A DNA stretch of 23,616 bases from Chara braunii (GCA_003427395.1 BFEA01000751.1:311664-335279); one strand, 5' to 3'; shown: positions 1 to 10,949, counted from the first letter of the stretch. Notes: generated by a model not told the origin, from the sequence alone. Numbers and translations: made by a program.

Positions 1-546
1 TTTTTTTCCTGCTTTGCTTTTCTTTTCCCTTTCCTTCTTGAAAAGAAAGGGGGGGGACGGACCAGGAACTTATTTTTCTTTTCCAGAATTGCCCTGATAC
101 CTTTTCGCACGGTCGGCTAGTAACCGCGCCGAGAAATTCAAAGAACAGTTAGGAATTAGTGTGGGTAGGAATTTTGATCTTTTTTTTCGCGCGCAGCTGT
201 TTTTCATTTTTTTGCGCTCCGCGTAAACCCGTTCCCCCGCTTGGCATCCCCGCGCCATCTTCCCTTCTTGTCGTGCGTTCCCTTCTTGCATGCCTCTTCG
301 TCTTCCCTTGAGTGAAGTCTGATCCTTCCCTTACCCATCATCGCGAATGATTGGTTGTGTAATTGGGATGGTCGGATCAATGTGGTGAAAGCGGAAAGCA
401 CACACCACTTGAACGACCACCCCAATCGCACAGAGCATTCGACTCGCAGCCTTCGATCCTTCTGGAACCCTGGCCCTTCTTCTGTCCTGCTCATCTACAC
501 CCTGCGCTACCCGCACCACACGCTGACGCCCTGCCGCCTTCGGCGT

Positions 547-553
547 TATAAAT
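547..553 (+). promoter_or_regulatory. Candidate TATA box
   Basis: TATAAAT lies 46 bp upstream of an ATG at 593, with a pyrimidine-rich stretch between them. The ATG opens a frame of only about 20 codons before TGA at 650-652, with possible GT donors close by, so this could be a first coding exon. This is weak: no downstream exon can be recognised and TATA-like strings are common. Confidence 0.15.
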
Positions 554-1306
554 TCTCGCAACCCCTTCCTCTCCTCTTTGATCTCGATTGCAATGCTGCA
601 CGAGCTATGCGCCAGGTCTGCGGCGTTGAACAGGCTCGACGAGCCCAAGTGACGGGCGAGGTGACGACGCGGGGCGGGCTTAGCGATAGACTTGGGGTAA
701 GACAGTCGGAGGGACTAAGCGATGGTGGAGATCGGACGCCGGCAGCGGCAGGGCCTTGTGGCTATGGTTGTCGGTGGTATTGACGGATTGGGGCTGGGCC
801 CAGGGCGGCTAACCATGTGAGAAATTTTGTATGTTGCGGGACTCGCTTTTATCTCCATTGTTGCTTTGTCCAAGTGTGATGTGTGCAAGGTCCCGACGCA
901 TGGGTGTTCCGTTGTATGCATGTTGTGGTACGAGAGGCTACGGATGTTGAATGTGTCACTAACCAAGATGGCTGAACGAGTAGATGTGCGGGCGCTTATA
1001 AGCGCATTTATAAGGAGTGGTGGGTGTCAATCGTCTGCATGGATGCATGAGTGTGTTGGATCTTCCTCCCTTCCTCGACCCCTTTTTCCAATCTTAACGT
1101 CGCGTATAGGTGCGGGACTGGCGCCAACACCTTCCCTTTCGCTCCCCCTCTGTGCGCGCAGGAAATCCGGGGGAACGGGCTGGTGTCGCCCCCACGAATT
1201 AAATTCAATAACCGGAGAGATCAGTCGCTCGCGTCTCCACGATGCGGCTGATATCCCCATGACTCGACAGGACCCCGGATCCCTGACCCGGCATTCAGGT
1301 TGATGC

Positions 1307-1343
1307 AGAGAGAGAGAGATGCATAGAGAGAGGGAGAGAGAGA
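1307..1343. repeat. GA-rich microsatellite
   Basis: Two runs of AG dinucleotides are interrupted by a short spacer containing GCAT. Confidence 0.8.
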
Positions 1344-2080
1344 CATGGGTTTCACTGATCTTTGCATGGAGCTAGCGTTTGTCTCGGCGGACGTGAGCGC
1401 GGGCTTTTGCCCGTGATCAACCTTTGTATCGGTCCATCGCAGTATGTTGTCGACCTTCCCGATCGCAGACGACTATAGCGTGTACTGCGACACGAACATG
1501 CGGAGCGCTCTGCGACGAACCGAGCAGATTCATTTGCATAACCCCGTCAGGGTCTGTCACTTTGGAGGGAGTGGGTTTGTGTTGATTGATCGGTTCCCTT
1601 TCCCTCCCCTGATATTGCCCTACACCGATCTGACTGTGTTGCCCTAGTCCGCATCCCACGCCACGTGGCGGCCTCGGTTTAACTGTCGCTGGTGTCGCTA
1701 GGGGGATTCGTACTCCTGGCGAAGGCTGGTTCTAGGATACGAAGGTGCGACTCGACTCCCATAACTCTCTCGTAATGCGGGCGCGCTCCCGACTCACTTT
1801 CGAGCCTGGATTCCCCTGCCCCACCCGACACTCGGTGACCCCACGCTAGGACGCCCGCGTGGGCTTGACGAATCTGACACCGAGGCTTGAAAATTCCCTA
1901 TTCCAGAGTGACCGCCCCAAAATTTCACACGAACTTGGCGCGAATGGAGCGGTAGAACTCTGCCTACAGGCTAGCCCCTTCGCCGCAGGGCGCGTCGTTT
2001 CCCACCATCACAACCACCACAATCCCCTGCTCCCAGCACCAAACCATTTAAGAATTTCCAATTAGGAAAAACAGGAGTTC

Positions 2081-2186
2081 GTCTATTCGTTGGCAACAGA
2101 TTAAGGGTGCATAGAGTCGCCCCTCTGCAGCGTCGAGGGGTGCTTCTAGGGGGATACACACTACCTACACATATATATAGCTCACA
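2081..2186 (+). repeat. Direct repeat, copy 1 of 2 (about 106 bp)
   Basis: This segment begins GTCTATTCGTTGGCAACAG and ends ATATATATAGCTCACA. It recurs at 2459-2565 in the same orientation with only a few substitutions and small indels. The two copies are about 270 bp apart. The repeat has no terminal inverted repeats and no coding capacity, so its class is unknown. Confidence 0.85.
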
Positions 2187-2458
2187 TATGAGACACTACC
2201 CCAGATATTGACTACAGGTACAACCACGATAGGCACATCGGAGGGACAAGGCTGGGGGCTAGTGGAAGGACGGATGATGGCCCACCACCTATTGAGTCTG
2301 TAGTCTGTCCTTTCCGATCCCTATAGGAAGTGCCTAGCCGATGACCGGAATCTGCTAATAGGTGGGCGACAGTCTACTACCGAGGATAGACAAAGCGAGG
2401 CATGGGCCCTTTGGAGGGGGAGGAGGCCTAGCTGATTACCAGGTTTTAGGGGAGGGTT

Positions 2459-2565
2459 GTCTATTCGTTGGCAACAGATTAAGGGCGCATAGGATCGCCC
2501 CTCTATAGCGTCGAGGCAAGGTGCTTCTAGGGGGATACACTACCTACACATATATATAGCTCACA
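2459..2565 (+). repeat. Direct repeat, copy 2 of 2 (about 107 bp)
   Basis: Second copy of the segment at 2081-2186. It differs at a handful of positions, for example GGGCGCATAGGAT where copy 1 has GGGTGCATAGAGT. Both copies end in the same ATATATATAGCTCACA string. Confidence 0.85.
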
Positions 2566-2703
2566 CAGGTACTGGTGGAGGTGAGAGGAGCACCTCTCAT
2601 TGATACTCACTTCGCAGATGCTCCATGGTGGGGAGCAGCGTCTGCTACAGGTCCACATACATTACAAATATATACACACAGCCTACCCGCACATATATAC
2701 AGA

Positions 2704-2766
<63 letters not shown>
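2704..2766. repeat. Compound (CA)n(TA)n microsatellite
   Basis: About 13 CA units (2704-2730) run directly into about 18 TA units (2731-2766). Confidence 0.95.
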
Positions 2767-2767
<1 letters not shown>

Positions 2768-2828
2768 CCATAGGGTTGGGAGGAGGTCACGACCAACTGA
2801 TGATACGCGAGTTACTAGTTGGTCTACT

Positions 2829-3090
2829 TAGGGGCTAATAGGTGATTGCTTGAGCCTGGCGTTCGAAGTTCCTGTGCCACGAGGCTTGTTCGACTACGCT
2901 TCCATCAGGGCTAGGTCACTAGCGCTGGTGCCTGTCACTACTGTTCGGTCCAAGGCCCCTTCGATACTAGTAGGGAAACGGTCCTGAGTGTTGGTCTCAC
3001 TGAGGTAAGATAGTAGGAATAGGGGGTGCGCTAGGAGTATTGACGCAAGGATGGGATGGGAGGTAGCCTCGTCTCTTCAGGGCAACTATA
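2829..3090 (+). repeat. Diverged interspersed repeat, copy 1
   Basis: Patches of this stretch match 14217-14560 in the same orientation. Examples are GGGGCTAATAGGT against GGGGCTCATAGGT, ACGAGGCTTGT in both, CTCACTGAGGTAAGATAG against CTCACATGAGGTAAGATAG, and GGGATGGGAG in both. The order of matches is conserved but spacing varies, so the copies are old. No coding capacity or termini are visible. Confidence 0.6.
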
Positions 3091-3162
3091 GCTGACCTTC
3101 TTCTGGCGATCAATGGGAGCCTAGTAATTGGCCTTTACAACACCCTGGGCTTTCTTATTATA

Positions 3163-3178
3163 AAAAAAAAAAAAAAAG
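3163..3178 (+). repeat. A-rich run
   Basis: A homopolymer of A interrupted only at its 3' edge. It may be the 3' tail of a plus-strand retro-insertion covering part of the repeat region upstream, but no target-site duplication was found. Confidence 0.5.
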
Positions 3179-3299
3179 GAAAAACAGGAACTCAAAAGAT
3201 TTAGAAAACTCAGATGAAAATTCCAACGCCCACTATTTTCAAAGGAAGAGGAAAGAGGGGAAAAAGTTACCCTCTCTCCAAGTGGAAACTTCAGCACCT

Positions 3300-3969
3300 A
3301 TTGAAGTCTCAGTTACATATAGAGGGGTCACAAGAACCAAAGGGATTATTCCTCTCCTCAAAAAGACAAACCCCCTGTTTGTTTACTGCCTCCACAGGAA
3401 GGTGCCCCCTCACCTCCCTGCCCCAGTTCAGAACAGCCCCCAAAATACACTGCTCCCTCGGACGCATGCAGTAGCCCTTGAAGTATGCCCCCACAGAGCA
3501 GAAGATCCCCCTTTCCTCCTGCCCCGCACCCCCTCCAAGCGGAACAGCCCTCTCAACTCTCACCATGCTGACATCAACACCCCTTATCCTCTCTCCCCAA
3601 CCGCCATAGCTGATCCAAACCAAGGATTAGTGTGGCCCAGAAGAGGACAAACCCTCAGTACCGCCCCTACCCTCTCAAAGATCACACCACCCACCTTGTG
3701 TAACCCTCGCAGGAAGAAGAATCTTCGCCAAAAAGGATTGTCACCGCTTTTTCTTGCAACCATTCCGCTTGAATCTTGGAAAGTTCCGGGTTTATCGTCA
3801 CTTTCAAATAACCCTCTCCTGTCTCCACCTTTGATGGATCTAGGCGAAGGGGGAGGATACCATCGAGACAACATTGTGAAATTAGATCCCAGATTCGTTG
3901 TTTCTCTTCAGGGGAGATGGTCGTGGGGGTTCCCCCGACTGCCATCCAGGAACGGTCAGTTAGATACCC
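3300..3969 (-). pseudogene. Retroelement ORF1-like fragment (LINE C)
   Basis: On the minus strand an open frame of 87 codons (3945-3682) starts MAVGGTPTTISPEEKQ and reads like a folded protein: mixed charged and hydrophobic residues, with a segment AEWLQEKAVTILFGED. Downstream on the same strand the sequence becomes Pro/Gly-rich with broken frames. It lies directly beyond the poly(A) tail of LINE B and shares its orientation, so I infer the remains of another LINE ORF1. A plus-strand frame (3282-4001, 239 codons) covers the same DNA but is Pro/Ser/Leu-rich and ends in a poly-Phe run read from the T tract; I judge it a shadow. The family assignment rests on context, not on a recognised domain. 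Confidence 0.35.
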
Positions 3970-5697
3970 TTTTTTTTTTTCTTTTTTTTTCTTTTTTTTA
4001 AGGGGGGCCCGGTGCCCAAGGCTGATATTTCAAAAGATAATAGCGAGGCCGGGGTCCTCACAATCTAACCGAAAATGGCCATTCCTAGGAGCCTTACCCA
4101 GGTTCGCTTTTTACGAGACCCAACAAGGAACCCGAAATCCAAAAGATATATCCAAACCATAATGAGAAAGATGGCTGCCTCTTCAGCCTTTAAGAGCCGC
4201 CAAATCTAACATGGCATAACAAGCAGCTACATCAAATATTTTCCTCACTGCACAAGAATTATCACCCCTCATCCCACACTAGTCTTTTATATATAAAACG
4301 ATTATGGCATCTCCACCAGCGCTAGATGTGATGGGGGAAAAGGGTCTGCAAAGTCCCTGGGGTCCCTGAGTGAGGCTCCTGGTCGTAGTGAGAACCAGTT
4401 CTTGAAACAGAGCTGGAAGTCTCTTTTAAAGGAGACATCCGGTCCTTCTCCCCCTGGCCACGTCACTTCTCCCAGACTCCTCTCTCCTACACCCCCCAGC
4501 CAATCCACAACAAATTCCTGAATTAAAAGTTGAATATCCTTTTTTCTTTGTAGTTTGTATAATTTAGAGCACAACACATCCCAATGAGTTCTAATTTCTG
4601 TTTGTATGAAATGAACAATATACTCAGAAATTTCTGATCCCTCTAGTGCTACATTCTCTCTTTCCAGGACACATCATTTATACCATAGGACCCACATTAC
4701 CGCTTTCCTACCAATTTAAAAAAAAAATAGATTGGAAAGGAGTTAATATGATATTTTGTGGGAACCAATGGCCTACAAGAATTGCTTTCCAATCCCAAGG
4801 CCAGTCCAGACCAGTGAGCTCCCTCCAAACATAGTCCCATCTACTCCATAATAGAACCGAACCAGGGCATTGCATAAAAATATGTTCAATAGTTTTCGAA
4901 CATTTTTTGCTGGGAAAGTTCGATACACATGACTTGCACCAAGAAAGGGCCAAACCCTTTTAATCCAATGATGAGCGATCTATCATCCAATCATTTGTAG
5001 GCAGACAACGATGAGCGATTTGCCACTGCAGCGAAGAAAATTTAGTTGGACGCTGTCTGATTTTATTTAAAAATATATATTTTTAATTGGATTTATATCC
5101 AGATTAAGGTGCCTAGCCCATCTTTCCCAAAGGATTGCAGAGATGTCCACTCTTGGCCTCAATAGACGATAGGCCGCTTTACCGTTAGTGCTTGTAATGA
5201 TATGGGTTTACCTTTTTTGGTGGTTTGCCATATCCATTCTACAGGATCCAACAGAAGTTCCGAAATGGGTATTTCCGGATGAAAAACTCGCCACCCTTTA
5301 ATTGAGGAGATGAAGAGAACCCTGATTCGATACAAGTGTGTCAAAGGGAACAGACCAACTGGATCTGAAGGAGAATGAATCAAGAAATAATCTCTATTTG
5401 TTTTGCAAAGGCTGACCATAGCTCCTTGTTGGGTCATGTGAACCACCTGTCCTAGTACCTTTTGTCCATTGGTCTGGACCCCAACCACCCAATCTCCCTC
5501 CTTAAACATCGGCCCTCTCTTGAGGGTAGATACCCAGGTTAGGGGTATGAAAAAAATTATATGGTCCAAACTTGTATTAAGATGATGAGCATATCGAAGG
5601 GTTTGCCTCAACTGATTCCCCGTTTTCCAATCTTTCTTTTCTGAGTCCCATATGTCCTTGATATGTGTATCCCCTTCTTAACCCACTGGCTCCACCC
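3970..5697 (-). mobile_element. LINE B: 5'-truncated L1-type LINE, C-terminal ORF2 plus 3' end
   Basis: The minus strand keeps the C-terminal third of a LINE ORF2 in three frames: 5611-5159 (matching LINE A 7769-7350), 4953-4708 (the zf-RVT zinc-binding region, with CKSC and TIEHIFMQCP) and 4577-4302 (ending near FADPFPPSHL, matching LINE A FADPFPPHYQ). The frame changes and stops make it non-functional. It ends in an A-rich tail on the minus strand (T run 3970-3999). The upstream boundary abuts the tail of LINE A at 5698, in the middle of coding sequence, so B was either truncated there or cut by insertion of A. At the homologous position B retains Trp (DPVEWIW) where A has TGA. Confidence 0.85.
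4302..5680 (-). pseudogene. LINE B ORF2 C-terminal pseudogene (zf-RVT region)
   Basis: Three collinear minus-strand pieces in three frames make up the end of an ORF2 polyprotein. The first piece (5611-5159) includes RGPMFKEGDWVV and DPVEWIW; coding similarity extends upstream to about 5697 in another frame. The second (4953-4708) carries the Cys/His zinc-binding cluster, CKSC then TIEHIFMQC, that ends many plant LINE reverse transcriptases. The third (4577-4302) matches the last part of LINE A ORF2. No reverse-transcriptase core is present in this copy. Confidence 0.8.
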
Positions 5698-5721
5698 TTT
5701 TTTTTTTCTTTTTTTTTTTTT
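5698..5721 (-). repeat. 3' poly(A) tail of LINE A
   Basis: A T run with one C on the plus strand, i.e. an A-rich tail read on the minus strand, preceded there by CAGTT. The next minus-strand bases are LINE B coding sequence. Confidence 0.75.
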
Positions 5722-5903
5722 AACTGTCCCTCCAGTGCTAGTAATGCTGATAAGAGCAGACACCGCTAGCACCTGGGGATAGGCTCCATCTATTGGTGGG
5801 GAGCGTCACCTGCTGGAAAACGGGTCTAGCGTCCCTTGCGAATGTGATACAATTAGAATACATCAGAACAAATCGGAACATCTCAGAAAGGCCGTAAGTA
5901 GAA

Positions 5904-6013
5904 CCTGCCAGCATTGATTGCCCTAGAGAGCAGGGGATTGACTGAGCAGGGGGGGGGCCCTGCCAGCATTGATTGCCCTGGAAACCAGGGGATTGACTGA
6001 GCAGGGGGGGAGC
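5904..6013. repeat. 55-bp tandem duplication in the LINE A 3' region
   Basis: Two adjacent units (5904-5958 and 5959-6013) both start CCTGCCAGCATTGATTGCCC and end in a GAGCAGGGGGG run. They differ at only a few bases, so the duplication is recent relative to the element. Confidence 0.9.
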
Positions 6014-6389
6014 CTCTTCACCCTGATTTTGGCGCCAGATTTCTACTGTCACTGCTGACTCCCTCTTCCCTTTTTTTCGATAGCGATGCCACAGAGCTGG
6101 AAACTGGGTCCTGCCGTACCGCCGGGGGCCGAGGGGAGACCAGGGGGCACCAGTGGAAACTCCCGCCGTCCCCTAGCTCCTGCCTTCCGCTTCCTATCCC
6201 TCTTTTTTGAGATGTCAGACCTGTTCTGAAAAGAGTCTAAAGTTGGATTGCACAAGGTTTTGAACCCAATCTGAAAACAGGGGGGAGGGCCTGAGAAGAA
6301 CTGAGAAGAGCAGGGCAGAGCTGAGACCCTGGGGATATCCATCCAAAGGGGAGCTCAACTTGTGATAGGATTCTCTTCCCAGGATTTGA

Positions 6390-9300
6390 CTATCCCACCC
6401 ATTCTTCTATTGCCTGGTAATGGGGTGGGAATGGATCCGCAAACTCTTNTGCCNGGCGCAGAGGGACGTNCGGGCTGATCGCAGTCCAGTCCTTAAACAT
6501 CAGGTGGTNGTCCCGGTGAGGCATTGCTCCGANANGATCATCTTCNGGCTGAATCTGGGTTTCCCAAGGCCCGGACCAGACCACCTCTGCTATCCATCCC
6601 TCCCCCAACCATTATTGGCCAAACTTCCTAATTACAGTTGAGATGTCTTTTGATTGATGAGGAGAGTCCAATGTCTGTTTTGTTGCTGCCCACAGTCGAG
6701 ACAGTTCCAATTGAAACTGTTGTTTTAGGTACTCCTTTTTCTCTTCCCCATCCACCATCACCTTATCCATGGCCAGGGCGCATCGTTGCCACCATATGAC
6801 CCACAGGATCACTCGTCGTCCTAGGTGGAACATGTTCCATGCGAAGGTCTGGTTTTGGAGGTCTGGACAGTGGCCCAGCAGAATCNCCCTCCATTCCCAT
6901 GGCCATGCGTGTCCCGGNACNAGATGTCGCCATACTCTCTCCCACCATCTCCATGTCGCTACTGCCACCGGGCATTGTAGAAAAATGTGCTCTATTGTTT
7001 CTTCTCTTTTCCGTATCGGGAAGGTTAGGAGGCACCGAGGGCACCAAGGTAGTGCCCGCCCTTGCTGTTCCAAGTGGGTGTGGTCGATCAGCCAGCTGTT
7101 GGTAGGGAGACAGCGGTGTATGATTTGCCATTGTAAAGATATAATCTTGGCCGGCCCGCATTTACAGTCCTTGAACCATCTGATGGGCGCCAGCAGTTGT
7201 CTGTCTATGTTCAAGTGTCGCTGCCAGCGCTCCTGGACCGTATCCCTTACCGTTTTTTTAACTCTGAGTTTTCGGTAGGAAGTTTTAACTGTCAGATTAC
7301 AGAGGGGCATAGGCTTTAAACCGTGTGCTCTGGGGTGAGCTGGCGGGTTTCACACCCACTCTATCGGGTCCAGGGGGAGCTCGCTTAGCGGGGTCTCAGG
7401 CCTGAAGACTCTTTGCCCTTCCCCCTCGCCGTATGCTCTCACTTGGTGGAGTTGGGTTTTGGAGACCCATACGAAGGGGCCTGTGTTGCATGTTAACCGC
7501 CCTTCCTTTCCTACTCGATATCCCTCAACCAGGGCGTCCTCTGATCTCACCCGGTGAACAAGTCCTACGCGTTTAGTAGAGTCGTTGGTATTTACCCAGT
7601 CCCCTTCTTGCATTTGTGGGCCCTTGCGCAGGATGTGGAGCCAGGCCAGAGGGAAGGCCTCCAAGAGTTCCTCTACTGCTGTTTCAAAGTTATGGAAGTA
7701 GCAGAGGAGTCCTTTCATTTGTTCCGATGTTTTCCAATATTTTATGAGGTCGTCCCATAGGTCCCCCACTCTGGTAATCCCATTCTTGACCCATCCCTTC
7801 CATGGTGAGTCCGAACTGCAGAAGATTTGTCAGTGGTTGTGTGAGTTTGTGATCCATCGGTTCCCAAACAGAGGCTGTCTTGCCACTTCCTCCCAACGGT
7901 CCGGGGGTGGGCGATCTGGGGGGGGAGTTTTCTCCAGGTTTTGATTAGTCGTGGCCACAGATCATCCCGTAGACCCCTCGGGACCTTCCAATATCTGTCG
8001 TCTAGCCATCTCAGCGGGTCTATCTCCGGGGGAGATTTTGGGGCCAGGTGTGTTATATGTCTCATAACCAGTGGGTTCCACTGTTGGGATGACTCGAAGA
8101 TCAGCCGCACCAACCACATCAGACTCAATGCCTGTGTCTGAGTGGGGGGGTCTAAAATACCCAACCCTCCCTGGGCTTTGGGCTGGGCCACAGTGTCTCA
8201 TGCCACTCTGCTGATGGCGTTGGTATTCTGACTATCCCCTCTCCATAGGTATGTTGCCGCCTTTCGCCTAAGGGCTCTGTGGGCCACTTCGCTGACCGAC
8301 CATAAAACAGATTTATACCATAGTGTGGCTAGAATCACGTTATTGATTACCAGGGCCCTTCTGAACAAGGATGTGTGTTTGTGGTCCCAGCGGGCAAGTT
8401 TGGCCAACGTCGGGGCCGTGATCCATTCATCATTGTCAAGCGGGCGGCCATATGCTGACATTTTCATCCCCAGGACCCTAACAGGCATGTCCTTAGGGAT
8501 CCATGAAATGCGTGGCTCTTCCGGGGGACGGCTCCCTTGGTGGTGGATCCACCAACCCTGTGTTTTTTTACCCCAGTTGATGGTCATGTTTGAGAGGGCG
8601 CAAAATCTATCCATTAGCCTCTTTATCTCCTTCATGTTTTCAAGTGTTGCATCTGTCATAATTGTCAGATATTCGGCGAACAGCGAGCAAATTGGGACGG
8701 CTTCATCTGGGATTCCAAACAGGCTGATCTTATTCAGGTTCTTGCTGTTGCGTAGGTTGGCGGATAGGGCTTCCATGATAAGTACGAATAGAAAGGGGGT
8801 TATCGGATCACCCTGCCTGACTGATCTGTGGAGTTTTATTTATGGGGCCAAGTTGCCATTTATCTGCACCCTAGTGGTGGCGTTCTGGTGCAGGATTCTA
8901 ATCCATCTCCGGAAGGAAGGGCCGAAGTTCAACTTTTCCAGGCATTTGTCCAGAATAGTCCAATCAACATGGTCGTATGCTTTTTCAAAGTCAATAAAGA
9001 CCAATGCTGCATTACTTTTGTCTCTACGTGCCAAATTAATCACATCATGGATTGGGAGAATGTTTTCTTGGATGTTTCTGTTACGAATGAACCCCGTTTG
9101 TGATGGGTGCACCAGATCCTCCACCACTTCTATTATACGATTGGCTAGTGCCTTGGACAGCATCTTGTAGACCATTATCAGGAGGGTGATCGGACGATAA
9201 TTGCGTATGTTCATCCTGTCTCCTTTTTTGTGGAGCAAGGAGAGCACCCCTTGTCCCAACATTTCGCCCATTTCTCCAGTGTTCCAAACTTCCTCATAGA

Positions 9301-10911
9301 ATTGCATCAGATCGTCGGAAAGGTGCGGCCACATGGTTTCTCAATATTCTTTCGGGAAACCGTCTATACTTGGCGTCTTTTCCTCATCCATTTGCAGTAG
9401 TGCAGTCCAGATCTCCTCTTTACTTATTCTGCGTTCTATCCTCTCCCTCTGCTCTGCCGATAGATGGTTCTCCATAGGATTCAGGAACCTGTCCACTTGT
9501 GCAAGGTGTCGGGGGTCCTGTGGCTGAGGGATGTGAAATGAGAAAAGGTCTTGGAAAAACGTTCTGGCTATCTTTACGCAGTGTGTTGTGGTTGTGGCCA
9601 GCTCGTCAGTCGTAGGATCAGAAGAGCCTCTATTGTTGTGCAGCGGGCTTGGATTGATGCAAGGCTAAAAAATTGTGAGTCCATGGTTCCTTCAGTGGTC
9701 CATTTTGCGAGCTTACCTCTAATTCTGACTCGTTGCCATCTGTATTGGGCATAGTGTAGCAATTGGTCTTTTAGTTGTTGGATGGTGTTCGTGTGCTCCG
9801 CTGAAGTGTCATGGGAGATCAGGTTGTGAAGTTGGTTGTGGGTCTCCATTTCTCGAGAGTATCGTTAATTTGCAACCATTTTAGAATAATCTTTGCATTT
9901 CTTGGCCAGGAAGAACAGACCATTTGTAAACCATTGGATTTCCGATCCAAAATGGTTCCTTTGGTTGTGCCAATAAGCCCACACGTCTCTTGTGAAATTC
10001 CGAAAGCCCTCATTTTTTAATAGTGATGTATTTAGTTTGTAGTAGCCCGGCCCTTGATCGGGACACTTACGGAAGGTGAGAATGATGCCACATGTGCAAT
10101 GGTCTAGGCCTGGGTATGCGCTTTGCGGAAATATGGCCGAGAGTTGCAGGGCGTTTCGTATGGCTGTCGAGATCAGGACCAGGTCGATCCGAGATTTCGT
10201 ATGCCTGCAAGGGTCACTAGTGCGAAGGCAGGTGTAGACTCGTTCCTGTGGGTGAAGGTGGCGATATGCGTCGTTCAAGGAAAGAGTCGCGCTGAAATGT
10301 GAGATGGTTCTTCATCCTCCTCCACATATTGGGGGTAGTTACCTTGTGGGTTTCATCTGTCCATCCATCTGTCTGGGGCCACGTTGAAATTGCCAGCAAA
10401 GATTAGCGAGATGCCTTGGGGTGGGAGTGAGGCTAGGTGGTTGAAGAAGCCCTCCCTCTCTATCGTTGTGTTGGGGGCATACATACAGAAGATGCATATA
10501 AGTTCCAGTTCCAGCATAGCCAGAGTGGAAACCCACCGGCCCTGTAGTTCATCAGCGGCCCAGTGTACCACCTCAACTTTGGATTCTGGCGGGATCCATA
10601 TCGCCACACCTGCAGATGCTGGTGTTACTGCATATGCTCTATAGGACTGGTGTGGCCACACATTTCGATGTGCTCTATGATGGTCGGGGGTGTCCAGGAG
10701 GTGTCTCCTATATGCAGATCACGTCTGGCCACCTCCTACCCCCCACTCCCCTCAGTTGGTCCCATAAAGCCTGACATTTAGGGGGGTTGTATGAGGCAAT
10801 GCCATTCACGTTTAGTGACCGCAGGTCTAAGTCTGCACTCTTCAAACAGCTCTTCCATTCTGGGTTTCTGCAGTACAAGGTATCCAGGTCCTTCCCCATT
10901 GCTGCACACAT
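6390..10911 (-). pseudogene. LINE A ORF2: endonuclease, reverse transcriptase, zf-RVT (dead)
   Basis: The ORF starts at an ATG (10911) a few bases after an A run. The endonuclease N-terminus shows LRSLNVNGI; its middle (10661-10353) shows GVAIWIP, ICIFCMYAPNT and FAGNFNVAPD; its end (10278-9865) shows DAYRHLHP and SRIDLVLIS. The RT follows in another frame from about 9600: KTPSIDGFPKEY, NYRPITLL, FIDFEKAYDHVDW (near 9000-8960), VRQGDPITPFLF, then FAEY where FADD is expected (8669-8680), and PKAQGGLGILD. The zf-RVT region (7310-6612) has CPRC and TIEHIFLQCP. In-frame stops are TGA 9341-9343, TAA 8840-8842, TGA 8198-8200, TGA 7350-7352 and TAA 6612-6614. Frames also shift in the endonuclease, near 9605, and at about 7900-7770. 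The catalytic Asp of the endonuclease GDFN motif is Asn here. Confidence 0.9.
6449..6921. other. Cluster of single ambiguous bases (N)
   Basis: Isolated Ns occur at 6449, 6454, 6470, 6509, 6533, 6535, 6546, 6886, 6918 and 6921 and nowhere else in the window. All lie in the C-terminal ORF2 part of LINE A. Isolated Ns, rather than gap runs, suggest unresolved consensus positions, as expected if reads from several LINE copies were collapsed. The biological sequence here may therefore be a mixture. Confidence 0.8.
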
Positions 10912-10912
10912 T

Positions 10913-10914
<2 letters not shown>

Positions 10915-10945
<31 letters not shown>
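10915..10945 (-). repeat. 31-nt A run between LINE A ORF1 and ORF2
   Basis: A pure T run on the plus strand, A on the LINE coding strand. ORF1 reads into it as poly-Lys and the ORF2 ATG follows after only CC-A. Homopolymer length is hard to assemble, so the exact frame relation across it is not reliable. Confidence 0.8.

Positions 10946-10949
<4 letters not shown>

Larger units (their letters stand above)
1..2080. other. Mostly single-copy region with no recognisable gene
   Basis: I see no conserved protein, RNA gene or mobile-element signature here. The longest open frame (355-783, plus strand, 142 codons) has no recognisable motif and mixed composition. The only local repeats are short: a GA-rich microsatellite near 1307-1343 and a perfect G-box palindrome at 1660-1669. 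The stretch could be intergenic DNA, or promoter, first exon and intron of a gene that continues outside the window; nothing in the sequence decides between these. Confidence 0.5.

Noticed and set aside
355-783. 142-codon plus-strand ORF as a gene
   Set aside because: There is no motif, no homologue that I recognise, and no supporting neighbour; length is within chance for GC-rich DNA.
2081-2565. LTRs of a small retrotransposon
   Set aside because: The 106-bp repeats enclose only about 270 bp with no primer-binding site, polypurine tract or terminal TG/CA, so a simple direct duplication is more likely.
3282-4001. 239-codon plus-strand ORF
   Set aside because: It is Pro/Ser/Leu-rich, ends in poly-Phe from the T run of a LINE tail, and has no recognisable motif; the minus strand reads better.
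8325-9170. 281-codon plus-strand ORF
   Set aside because: It lies antisense to the reverse-transcriptase region, where the minus strand carries the conserved RT motifs.
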